Positions 1 through 6,413 of a stretch of 34,977 nt of DNA are shown piece after piece (position 1 is the first letter of the stretch; each line of letters opens with the position of its first letter). Source of the stretch: Oscillospiraceae bacterium (GTDB lineage Bacteria > Bacillota_A > Clostridia > Oscillospirales > Ruminococcaceae); the NCBI GenBank assembly GCA_017523995.1, contig JAFWUX010000100.1, forward strand, positions 1 through 34,977, written 5' to 3'. Under the pieces are notes generated by a model. That model was not told where the DNA came from. It made no database searches and saw only the letters and a list, made by a program, of their open reading frames with translations. Position numbers and translations under genes: made by a program.

Positions 1-142
1 ATCGCAGGCGCCCAAGCCCCCGAGCTCTTACTACGCTAAGAGATTTCGCTCGTTGCGACGAGCGACAAGGGCTCTGCCCTTGACCCGCAAACTTTTGAAA
101 AAGTTTGATCAAAACTTTCGTCTTGGATGAGCACATGTAAGA
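1..142. repeat. Non-coding left edge with three small hairpins
   Basis: No gene is visible here. Three inverted repeats follow one another: CGCTCG-TTGCGA-CGAGCG at 47-64, a perfect CAAGGGC-TCT-GCCCTTG at 66-82, and AAACTT/AAGTTT at about 89-106. The last two in order (a GGGC-TYT-GCCC hairpin, a short spacer, then a second A/T-rich hairpin) have the same layout as the 3' repeat element at 28614-28699. This may therefore be a diverged plus-strand relative lying behind a gene off the left edge. That relationship is inferred from layout, not from base identity. Confidence 0.45.
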
Positions 143-177
143 AAGCCGCTCCCATTTACGCTTGATAGGAGCGGCTT
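143..177 (-). terminator. Terminator of the two-component operon
   Basis: A perfect 10-bp stem AAGCCGCTCC (143-152) pairs with GGAGCGGCTT (168-177) around a 15-nt loop. On the minus strand the stem is followed by a short T-rich tail (TTTCTTAC). It lies 70-105 bp downstream of the kinase stop codon and directly behind the repeat element, as do similar hairpins at two other loci in the window. Confidence 0.7.
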
Positions 178-190
178 CGTTCTATTTCAG

Positions 191-270
191 TATAAACATG
201 GGGTCTGGGGTCAATGACCCCAGCAGGGGCTTGGGGACGGAGTCCCCATTATAGATCCATCGGAGATACC
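191..270 (-). repeat. 3' repeat element, copy 1
   Basis: On the minus strand this begins GGTATCTCCGATGGAT, identical to copies at 24671-24754 and 28614-28699. It then carries a GGGGAC-loop-GTCCCC hairpin (233-247) and a perfect 9-bp hairpin CTGGGGTCA/TGACCCCAG (205-223). The kinase reading frame runs into the element, and the TAA stop is supplied by it, so the last residues (SPMDL) are encoded by repeat DNA. The terminator at 143-177 follows. Confidence 0.75.
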
Positions 271-1643
271 GTTGGAGACACCTCCCCGCAGCAGGATTCC
301 GGCATTTCAACGGTGAACAGCACGCCGGTTCCGGTGTTTTCGATGCGGTAGGGCATGTGATAGAGATCGAGGATCGTCGCGGTGATATAGAGCCCGAGTC
401 CGCTGCTGTGTTTTGCCGCGGGATCGGCACGGTAGAACGCTTCAAACACATGCGGCAGATGCTCCGGTGCGATCTGTGCAGGCGTGTTTTCGACTGTCAG
501 AACGGCGCCGGATTCCGTCTTTTGCAGCCGCACGCGGACATCGCCCTGCGCCGGCGTATGCGTGACCGCATTCCCGAGGATATTGCCGAGCGCCTTTTTC
601 AGCAGCATCGGTTCGGCGTGCACGGACAGCTCCGGCGCAATCTCTGCATGGAACGTGATCGCGTTTTCCTCGGCATATGCCGCATGATCCGCGGTCAGTT
701 CGTGCAGTGCCGCGCTCAGATTCATTTCCGGCGCGGGTCCTGCATCGGTCATGTCCAGATGCGACACCAGCAGAATCTCGCGGATAAAATCATTGAGCGA
801 CTGCATGATCTCCGCACAGCGCGCGAGATATTTCCCGTGATCGCGGTAGACACCGATGTTTGCCTGCATACCCTCGAGCTGCCCGATCACAACGGCAACC
901 GGCGTTTTCAGCTCATGGGTCACGCCGGAGAGAAACAGCATCCTGCGGCGTTCGCGCTCCTTTTCGATTGCGATTTCATCCTGCAGTGTCTGATTGCGTT
1001 CATTGAGCTCTTTGAGCGCCGCCTGCAGCTTATCGGAGAGCAGGTTCAGATTGCCGGAGAGCGTGCCGATCTCATCCTCGCGGACATCCGGACAGTACCA
1101 GCTGAAATCGAGCTCTGCCATGTGCTTTGCAATCCTGCTGACTCTGCGAATCGGCTGCACCGCCCAATAGGAGAACAGCTTTGCAAACAGCAGCGAGAGC
1201 AGCAGCGTGATGCACAGGATGAACGGCGCACACCGCCCGAATACATGCACGAACTGTACCGTGCGCCGGAGATCGTCCGGAACAAACAGGAAGTATTCGG
1301 TGCTGTCGCCTGCAAAGCGGAAGGGATATTCTGTGCCAGAATCCGCGATGCGCGTTCCGGTGCGCTGCAGCGTATAGGGATTGAGCACGATGCGGTCAGC
1401 CGTGAGCAGAGAAAGTTCGGTTCCGCTCGCGCTTTCAAATTCGCGCAGGAAGGATGCGGCATCGTCCGGCGTACATGTTCGCAGATTGCCGACCAGTTCT
1501 TCTGATCTGCGCTGCAGCTGCCGTTCCGTCAGGATGAACCCCGCGTCCGGCAGAAACAGCAGAATCAGCAGCATGCCGCAGAACCCGACAATGGCGGAAA
1601 CCAGAATAAAAATCGCAAATGCTCTGCGTGTCAGCGAGTTCAT
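249..1643 (-). CDS. Sensor histidine kinase
   Basis: This 464-residue membrane sensor kinase autophosphorylates on a histidine and passes the phosphate to the regulator encoded just upstream. Two membrane segments are visible (about residues 8-31 and 138-158), flanking an extracytoplasmic sensor of about 105 residues with no recognised fold. A HAMP segment (160-210), a coiled linker (205-235) and a HisKA box with His243 in GVTHELKTP follow. The ATPase domain has the N-box (GNILGNAVTH) and G-box (SSGLGLYI). The start ATG overlaps the regulator's TGA as ATGA, implying translational coupling. The final residues are encoded by an intergenic repeat element. The signal sensed cannot be read from sequence, and no adjacent transporter suggests it. 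Confidence 0.93.
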   Translation of the reverse strand: MNSLTRRAFAIFILVSAIVGFCGMLLILLFLPDAGFILTERQLQRRSEELVGNLRTCTPDDAASFLREFESASGTELSLLTADRIVLNPYTLQRTGTRIADSGTEYPFRFAGDSTEYFLFVPDDLRRTVQFVHVFGRCAPFILCITLLLSLLFAKLFSYWAVQPIRRVSRIAKHMAELDFSWYCPDVREDEIGTLSGNLNLLSDKLQAALKELNERNQTLQDEIAIEKERERRRMLFLSGVTHELKTPVAVVIGQLEGMQANIGVYRDHGKYLARCAEIMQSLNDFIREILLVSHLDMTDAGPAPEMNLSAALHELTADHAAYAEENAITFHAEIAPELSVHAEPMLLKKALGNILGNAVTHTPAQGDVRVRLQKTESGAVLTVENTPAQIAPEHLPHVFEAFYRADPAAKHSSGLGLYITATILDLYHMPYRIENTGTGVLFTVEMPESCCGEVSPTVSPMDL

Positions 1644-2323
1644 TTTGCCTGCCCCGCTGTCATCCGGTAGCCGACACCGCGCACGGTCTCGATGCAGCAG
1701 GCATCGCCGAGCTTTTTGCGCAGATTTTTCATATGCGTATCCACAATGCGGGTGTCGCCGTAGTAGTCATATCCCCAGAGCTTCTGCAGCAGATGCGTCC
1801 GCGTGACAACATCGCCTGCAGCGCGCACCAGCTCCAGCAGAATTTCGTATTCGCGCAGTGTCAGCTCACAGACTGCGCCGTCCGCGGTGACCTGATAGGA
1901 ATTGCTGTTGACAGTCACGCCGCCGATCTGCCATGATTCGGGCTCCTGCTTCCGGCTGCGGCGCAGCACCGCTTCGACCTTTTTGATCAGCAGCGGCATG
2001 GAAACGGGCTTTGTGATGTATTCGTCGATGTCCAGCTCATAGCCTTTGAGCTGATGTGCTTCATCGCCGAGCGCTGTCAGCATGATGACCGGTACATCAT
2101 TTTGCTTTCTGAGCTCAGCGCAGAGCGAAAAGCCGTCCGTTCCGCCGGGCAGCATGACATCGAGCAGAAACAGATCGAATGCAGTTTCCGCAGCAAGCGT
2201 GCGAGCGGTCTCCGCGCTGTCCGCTGCCTTGACACTGTGTCCGGCGTGCGACAGAAAGGTTGTCAGCAGCTCCTGAAAATCCGGATTATCCTCCACAACA
2301 AGTATGTTTGCCGTATGAATCAC
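1640..2323 (-). CDS. OmpR/PhoB-family response regulator
   Basis: This 227-residue regulator has a receiver domain with acidic pocket E11-D12, phospho-acceptor Asp55 (LFLLDVMLP) and the conserved Lys in ITKP. A C-terminal winged-helix Trans_reg_C domain with VRGVGYRM follows. It is the first gene of the operon and the likely target of the kinase downstream. The start is uncertain. The annotated codon is GTG (2321-2323), but the best Shine-Dalgarno, AAGGAG (2323-2328), overlaps it. A GGAG at 2331-2334 gives 5-nt spacing to GTG, while AAGGAG gives 8-nt spacing to an in-frame ACG (2312-2314) that would yield a protein beginning (M)ANILVVEDN. No ATG is available nearby. Confidence 0.93.
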   Translation of the reverse strand: MIHTANILVVEDNPDFQELLTTFLSHAGHSVKAADSAETARTLAAETAFDLFLLDVMLPGGTDGFSLCAELRKQNDVPVIMLTALGDEAHQLKGYELDIDEYITKPVSMPLLIKKVEAVLRRSRKQEPESWQIGGVTVNSNSYQVTADGAVCELTLREYEILLELVRAAGDVVTRTHLLQKLWGYDYYGDTRIVDTHMKNLRKKLGDACCIETVRGVGYRMTAGQAK

Positions 2324-2335
2324 TCCTTCTCCGCA

Positions 2336-2364
2336 ATTATATCATATTCTCCGCTAAAAAGCAA
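2336..2364 (-). promoter_or_regulatory. Sigma-A promoter of the two-component operon
   Basis: On the minus strand TTGCTT (2359-2364) and TATAAT (2336-2341) are separated by exactly 17 bp. The predicted transcript would start near 2329, leaving an extremely short leader before the regulator gene. The hexamers are seen directly; use in vivo is inferred. Confidence 0.6.
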
Positions 2365-2387
2365 GACGAGAGTGAGCGCGGAAAGAA

Positions 2388-2515
2388 TTAGAAATGAGAA
2401 ATGAGAAAAGAGAAATTGCGGTATGCGCTTCGCGCATGGATTTATAAATAGTGAGGAGATAGGAGTGAGAAGTGAGGAGTTGCGGTATGCGCTTCGCGCA
2501 TGATCTTAATAAATG
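2388..2515. repeat. Tandem purine-rich repeat with ATGCGC-TTC-GCGCAT hairpin
   Basis: Two units lie side by side. Each has a purine-rich stretch made of GAGAA / GTGAGGAG motifs, followed by TGCGGTATGCGCTTCGCGCATG (2417-2438 and 2481-2502) and an A/T tail (TTTATAAA or CTTAATAAA). The core contains a perfect 6-bp hairpin with a TTC loop. It looks like a tandemly duplicated REP/MITE-type intergenic element. Nothing coding is evident. Confidence 0.6.
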
Positions 2516-2623
2516 GTTCTCCGGCAGCTATGGAAAATCAGATGCAGGCACAGCCAACTTTGATTGATGCATAAACACAAGATGAAACCAGCAAACACAA
2601 AACAGACCTTTAGCAATATGGAA

Positions 2624-2664
2624 GCGGGCACTGCCCGCGCAAATTGGAGGCCGGCCTTGCCGGC
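2624..2664. other. Twin GC-rich hairpins upstream of the radical SAM promoter
   Basis: Two perfect 6-bp hairpins with 3-nt loops lie in a row: GCGGGC-ACT-GCCCGC (2624-2638) and GCCGGC-CTT-GCCGGC (2650-2664). The second ends three bases before the -35 box at 2668. The preceding bases (CCTTTAGCAATATGGA) resemble a stretch near 29196-29211, so this may be a small dispersed repeat. A regulatory role is possible but unproven. Confidence 0.45.
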
Positions 2665-2667
2665 AGA

Positions 2668-2696
2668 TTGACTTTCAGCAGGATTTCATGTATAAT
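2668..2696 (+). promoter_or_regulatory. Sigma-A promoter of the radical SAM / dinB operon
   Basis: TTGACT (2668-2673) and TATAAT (2691-2696) are spaced by 17 bp. This gives a leader of about 75 nt before the ATG at 2781. No LexA box is visible around it, in contrast to the second Y-family polymerase operon in this window. Confidence 0.75.
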
Positions 2697-2780
2697 ATGA
2701 ATATATGAGCAATGATATGCAGGTGATGATCGCGAAAGGATAACCGACAGTACCTTTTGCAGCCGGAGAAAGGAGCCGCA

Positions 2781-3881
2781 ATGCAGGAACAGTTTGATCT
2801 GCAGAATTATCTGATCGAGGGCGTGGAGGGCGTTGTTTCCGAGGCAATTCGGGCGACGCTCAGGAATCCGCGGGAGAGCGCTTTTCTGCTGAAATTCGCA
2901 GCCGCAAGCCGCGCGGCATCAAAAAAACGCCGCATCGCAGAGGATAACGGCGAGCACATCCCGCCGTTCCTGATCGCAAGTATCACGAGCAAGTGCAATC
3001 TGCACTGTGCGGGCTGCTATTCCCGATGCAGCCATGCAACCACCGATGCGGAGCCTGTCCGGCAGCTTTCCGCCGCGGAATGGCTCCGGATCTTTGAGGA
3101 GGCGGATGAACTCGGCATCAGCTTTATCCTGCTGGCAGGCGGCGAGCCGATGCTCCGGTATGATGTCATCGAAGCGGCAGGCAGACTGCCGAACATCCTG
3201 TTCCCGATCTTCACGAACGGTACATATCTCGGCACGCGCGCGTTTGACCTGTTCGATCAGTGCCGGAACCTGATCCCGATCATGAGCATTGAGGGCGGCA
3301 GGGAGATCACCGATGCAAGGCGCGGCGAAGGCATTTATGACAAGCTGCTCGGCAATATGGAGGAATTCCGCACGCGCCGCCTGATCTTCGGCGCATCCGT
3401 CACGGTGACAACGCAGAATGTCCGCGAGGTGACCTCACAGGAATTTCTCGGCAGCCTTTCCGAACGGGGCTGCAAGGCGGTGATCTTTGTGGAGTATGTC
3501 CCCGTGACGGCGGAGAGTCAGCCGCTTGCCCCGACGGACACCGAACGTGCATACCTCATGGATGCGATCGCAAAGCTGCGCGAGGAGCATCCCGAGATGG
3601 TGTATCTCGCGTTTCCGGGCGATGAAAAAAGCTCCGGCGGATGCGTCGCGGCAGGCAGGGGATTCTTCCACATCAATTCGCACGGCGGCGCGGAGCCATG
3701 TCCGTTCTCGCCCTATTCCGATGTCAATATCAAGGACAGCTCGCTGCGGGAGGCGATGCATTCACCGCTGTTTACGGCGCTCCGGAGCGGCGATCTGCTG
3801 CTTGACGATCACGCAGGCGGCTGTGTCCTCTATGAAAAGCGCGCAATGGTCGAAGCGCTGATCGCCGGAACGCAGAGCTGA
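2781..3881 (+). CDS. Radical SAM/SPASM-type protein
   Basis: This is a 366-residue iron-sulfur enzyme of unknown substrate. The radical SAM cluster motif CxxxCxxC is clear (Cys72, Cys76, Cys79 in KCNLHCAGC), followed by the glycine-rich AGGEP motif that helps bind S-adenosylmethionine. The C-terminal third has further cysteines (GGCVAAGRG, EPCPF, GGCVLY) in SPASM/auxiliary-cluster order, suggesting at least one extra Fe-S centre. An upstream TTG at 2757 is in frame, but ATG 2781 is preferred because AGAAAGGAG lies 6 bases before it. The dinB gene begins 3 bases after its stop, so the two are almost certainly co-transcribed. No peptide precursor gene is visible nearby, so a RiPP role is not supported. 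Confidence 0.88.
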   Translation: MQEQFDLQNYLIEGVEGVVSEAIRATLRNPRESAFLLKFAAASRAASKKRRIAEDNGEHIPPFLIASITSKCNLHCAGCYSRCSHATTDAEPVRQLSAAEWLRIFEEADELGISFILLAGGEPMLRYDVIEAAGRLPNILFPIFTNGTYLGTRAFDLFDQCRNLIPIMSIEGGREITDARRGEGIYDKLLGNMEEFRTRRLIFGASVTVTTQNVREVTSQEFLGSLSERGCKAVIFVEYVPVTAESQPLAPTDTERAYLMDAIAKLREEHPEMVYLAFPGDEKSSGGCVAAGRGFFHINSHGGAEPCPFSPYSDVNIKDSSLREAMHSPLFTALRSGDLLLDDHAGGCVLYEKRAMVEALIAGTQS

Positions 3882-3884
3882 ACG

Positions 3885-5102
3885 ATGGAACAGATCATCA
3901 TTCATGTGGATATGGATGCGTTTTACGCTTCGGTGGAGATTCGCGACAATCCTGCGCTGCGCGGGAAACCGCTGATCATCGGTGCAATGCCGAATGAACG
4001 CGGTGTTGTCGCGACATGCAGCTATGAAGCGCGGAAATACGGTGTCCGCTCCGCAATGAACATCAAGGATGCCTACCGCCTTTGTCCGAACGGGATATAT
4101 CTGCGGCCGGATTTTGAAAAATACAAGGCGGTTTCGGAGCAGCTCCACCGCATCTGGAATACCTATTCCACCGCCTCGGAGACCGTTGCGCTGGATGAAG
4201 CCTATCTTGATGTGACGGAGACAGCGGGCAGCTTTGCGGCAGCGCGGGAGATCGCGCAGACGATCAAGCGGCGGACAAAAGCAGAACTCGGGCTGAGCTG
4301 TTCGGTCGGGCTTGCGTATTCCAAAACGGCGGCAAAAACCGCGAGCGAGGAGAAAAAGCCGGACGGTTATTTCGAGATTCTGACCGCGCAGGATTTTGTC
4401 AGCCTGATAATCGACCGCGATGTGCGGACGCTGTATACCGTCGGGGCTAAGACGGCGGAGAAACTCGCCAGAGCCGGCATTCATACGGTGCGCGATCTGC
4501 GGGACAGAAAGGATGCTGTCATCCGGCTGCTCGGCAAGCACGGCCGCGCCCTTGTCAGAATGACATACGGCATGGATGACCGCGCCGTGGTTCCGCGTAA
4601 GCCGGAGAATGCAAAGTCCATCAGCAGAGAGATCACCTTTCAGGCGAATGTCGCAGATTACGATCTGCTGCGGGATGTGCTGCTGCTTCTGGCGCTGTGT
4701 GTGGATGAACGTGCAAAGCGATACGGTCTGCACGGGGGCGGCGTTGTGCTGAAGCTCACCTATGCGGATATGAGAAGCATCACCCGCTCGAGACATGCGG
4801 AAAACTGCGACAGTCCGGTCGCGATTTATCAGGAAGCCGTCCGGATGCTGGATGCGCTCCCGCAGAAAACAGTCCGCCTGATCGGTGTCGGCATCTATGA
4901 TCTTTCCGGCGGCGAGGGGCGGCAGCTCTGCTTTGCGGATATCCTGCAGGCGCAGGAGGCAGAGCAGGAACAGCAGCTCCGTCAGGCGCTGGAGCAGCTG
5001 CAGCTCCGGTATCATCTGGATTTTGCAGGCAATCTCGATAAGATTTACCGCCTGCAGATTCTGCACAAAACCGTGGAATATATGCGCAGGCATAAATCAT
5101 AA
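3885..5102 (+). CDS. dinB: DNA polymerase IV (Y-family)
   Basis: This 405-residue protein is a full-length translesion polymerase of the DinB class. Catalytic carboxylates are in HVDMDAF (Asp9) and in VALDEAYLDV (Asp104, Glu105). The fingers region carries YEARKYGVRSAM, and helix-hairpin-helix and little-finger regions follow (GAKTAEKLARAGIHTV, KSISREITF). It has no SOS box of its own and is the second gene of the radical SAM operon. No convincing beta-clamp peptide is evident at the C-terminus, which ends in a Gln/Glu-rich helix and YMRRHKS. A second, UvrX-type Y-family polymerase occurs at 25971-27455. Identification is secure; the reason for its coupling to a radical SAM gene is unknown. 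Confidence 0.95.
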   Translation: MEQIIIHVDMDAFYASVEIRDNPALRGKPLIIGAMPNERGVVATCSYEARKYGVRSAMNIKDAYRLCPNGIYLRPDFEKYKAVSEQLHRIWNTYSTASETVALDEAYLDVTETAGSFAAAREIAQTIKRRTKAELGLSCSVGLAYSKTAAKTASEEKKPDGYFEILTAQDFVSLIIDRDVRTLYTVGAKTAEKLARAGIHTVRDLRDRKDAVIRLLGKHGRALVRMTYGMDDRAVVPRKPENAKSISREITFQANVADYDLLRDVLLLLALCVDERAKRYGLHGGGVVLKLTYADMRSITRSRHAENCDSPVAIYQEAVRMLDALPQKTVRLIGVGIYDLSGGEGRQLCFADILQAQEAEQEQQLRQALEQLQLRYHLDFAGNLDKIYRLQILHKTVEYMRRHKS

Positions 5103-5120
5103 CAGAAAGGATGTATTTAC

Positions 5121-5297
5121 ATGGAAATCAAAGCAGTCAAGTTCAGAACGGACGGGTTCTATACCCAGCCGTTCGTCATGGGCGGCGAGGACGGTCCGGA
5201 GAAATATGATCCGAATATCCGTTACCGCGGCAGGTTTGTATGTTCGATCTGCGGATATGTTTACGATCCGGCACGGATTTCAGGAGGAGAAATATGA
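5121..5297 (+). CDS. Short ORF with truncated rubredoxin-like knuckle
   Basis: This 58-residue ORF starts 18 bases after dinB and has AGAAAGG at a suitable distance. Its C-terminal part reads FVCSICGYVYDPA, matching the first iron-binding CxxCGYxYDP knuckle of rubredoxins. The second CPxCG knuckle is absent and the ORF stops 10 residues later, so it cannot form a normal rubredoxin. The N-terminal 35 residues (starting MEIKAVKFRTDGFY) do not look like rubredoxin and recall the beginning of metallo-beta-lactamase-fold hydrolases; that is from memory and weak. The stop overlaps the ATG of the SUKH gene as ATGA, and the last codons contain that gene's AGGAGGAG. It may be a decayed gene kept as a translational leader, or a small metal-binding protein. 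Confidence 0.5.
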   Translation: MEIKAVKFRTDGFYTQPFVMGGEDGPEKYDPNIRYRGRFVCSICGYVYDPARISGGEI

Positions 5298-5854
5298 TGT
5301 TGATATCGAAGCAGGATACGCAGAATACCGATGCTTTACTGACTGAATTTGAACAGCAGCTTCCTTTTGCACTGCCGGAGGCATACAGACAGTTTCTGCT
5401 GAAATATAACGGCGGCGATACGCCGGAAACCCGATTCAAAAGCGGCAAAATATCATCGGATGTGCGTTATTTTTACGGTCTGGGCAATGTCGGATACGAT
5501 CTGCAGAAAATTGTTGATCTGGACGAATTTCTTGCAGCAGGGATCCTGCCGGCAGCGCGGGATTCCTTCGGCAATTATATTGCGCTCTGTTTTTCTGCGG
5601 GTCATGCGGGAACGGTTGTGTTCTGCGATCATGAAAAAGGGTATCAGGCGACTGAAATCGCGCAGAGCTTTCCGGAGTTTGCCGCCCTTTGCAAGAGCAA
5701 AAAAATCAAGCCCGTCCGAACGATGGAAGAACGAGAGCGTGATCTGATCGCAAACGGCTTCGGCGATATGCTTGATGACGGACTGCGAAAATGCTGGCAG
5801 GAAGAAATTGACCTGTACGGCAATATCCATCAGGAGAAAGTCATATTCGACTGA
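5294..5854 (+). CDS. SUKH (SMI1/KNR4) family protein, possible orphan immunity protein
   Basis: This is a 186-residue soluble acidic protein. The N-terminal segment LPFALPEAYRQFLLKYNGG is the family hallmark (LP..Y..FL...NGG). FYGLG, a DSFGNY turn, VVFCDHE and a final helical extension follow. SUKH proteins are a major immunity superfamily of polymorphic toxin systems, but many also have housekeeping or unknown roles. ATG 5294 is chosen because AGGAGGAG (5282-5289) precedes it; an in-frame ATG at 5297 and an upstream one at 5240 are less likely. It is the last gene of the radical SAM operon, followed directly by a terminator. It lies 1.1 kb upstream of a giant RHS toxin operon on the same strand, so it could be a displaced immunity gene. 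That link is inference. Confidence 0.8.
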   Translation: MMLISKQDTQNTDALLTEFEQQLPFALPEAYRQFLLKYNGGDTPETRFKSGKISSDVRYFYGLGNVGYDLQKIVDLDEFLAAGILPAARDSFGNYIALCFSAGHAGTVVFCDHEKGYQATEIAQSFPEFAALCKSKKIKPVRTMEERERDLIANGFGDMLDDGLRKCWQEEIDLYGNIHQEKVIFD

Positions 5855-5860
5855 TCTTCC

Positions 5861-5891
5861 GCCGCCCCGTGGGAAACGGGGCGGCTTTTTT
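5861..5891 (+). terminator. Rho-independent terminator
   Basis: A 9-bp GC-rich stem, GCCGCCCCG (5861-5869) pairing with CGGGGCGGC (5877-5885), is followed by six T residues (5886-5891). It begins 6 bases after the SUKH stop and separates that operon from the toxin operon. Confidence 0.93.
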
Positions 5892-6251
5892 ATGCAATAC
5901 GAACGGTATAGTTTTGCAGGTGACAGCGCGCTTTCTGATACAAAAAGTATTGATTCGGCATCGGCAGAATACACAAATTTTTGAGCTTCGATTTGTGCAT
6001 GAATGCCATGCTGTCCTGCGCAGAATGCACGATGTGAATGTTTGACAATAAATGATAACCGTTCGCAATTTTTGGTCAGTTCAAATAAATAATATTCTGC
6101 ATTCGCTGTGATGAGATTTTTGCATGATTTGACAAGAATCCTGATTTCTCTGCGGCAAAATCTGATTTAACAATCGCAAAATCAACGCAGAATCGCAATT
6201 TTGATCGCCTGTGTGCACAAAAAGACACTTTTGCTTTGTTTGTTATTCCCA
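5892..6251. other. AT-rich intergenic region upstream of the toxin operon
   Basis: No credible gene is seen in these 360 bases. The region is clearly more AT-rich than the flanking genes. It contains repeated GCAAAATC / CGCAGAATC motifs (about 6150-6200) and two TTGACA hexamers without good -10 partners. Its length suits an upstream regulatory region, but no recognisable operator is present. Confidence 0.5.
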
Positions 6252-6280
6252 TTGACTTTTTGTATTATATAAAGTATAAT
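6252..6280 (+). promoter_or_regulatory. Sigma-A promoter of the RHS toxin operon
   Basis: TTGACT (6252-6257) and TATAAT (6275-6280) are separated by 17 bp, near the consensus. No other good promoter is seen before the 808-residue gene. The 11-bp gap between the next two genes suggests that this one promoter drives an ~18-kb transcript. The predicted leader is about 120 nt before 6410 and contains a short ORF. Confidence 0.8.
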
Positions 6281-6356
6281 TAACAATGCGTAATATTATA
6301 ATCGCGCAGTATGCTTTTATAATTGTATGATATACAGCATTGAAGGAGGAGTCGGA

Positions 6357-6413
6357 TTGAGAATGATGACACACAGAATTGCATATGCAGATGCAGAAAG
6401 GAGAATGGTATGA
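6357..6413 (+). CDS. Putative 18-codon leader peptide
   Basis: A textbook AAGGAGGA (6343-6350) lies 6 bases before a TTG (6357), with in-frame ATGs at 6363 and 6366. The frame encodes MRMMTHRIAYADAERRMV and ends in TGA at 6411-6413, overlapping the ATG of the 808-residue gene (6410) as ATGA. The Shine-Dalgarno is stronger than the one before 6410 (AAAGGAG, 6397-6403), so ribosomes are likely to load here and re-initiate. No run of identical regulatory codons or terminator is seen, so classic attenuation is not supported; translational coupling is the simpler reading. Confidence 0.5.
   Translation: MRMMTHRIAYADAERRMV

Noticed and set aside
357..1505. A 382-codon plus-strand frame opposite the histidine kinase
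   Set aside because: The kinase motifs on the minus strand are unambiguous and the plus-strand product is Arg/Cys-rich without any recognisable feature.
2628..2664. Direct hairpin series considered as a CRISPR or riboswitch
   Set aside because: There are only two short hairpins with unequal sequence and spacing, no spacer-repeat pattern and no known aptamer core.
2781..3881. Radical SAM/SPASM protein considered as a RiPP maturase
   Set aside because: No small precursor peptide gene, RRE domain or dedicated exporter is adjacent; its partner is DNA polymerase IV.
6042..6157. Two further TTGACA hexamers (6042-6047, 6129-6134) as extra promoters
   Set aside because: Neither has a TATAAT-like partner at 16-18 bp; the pair at 6252-6280 is far better.
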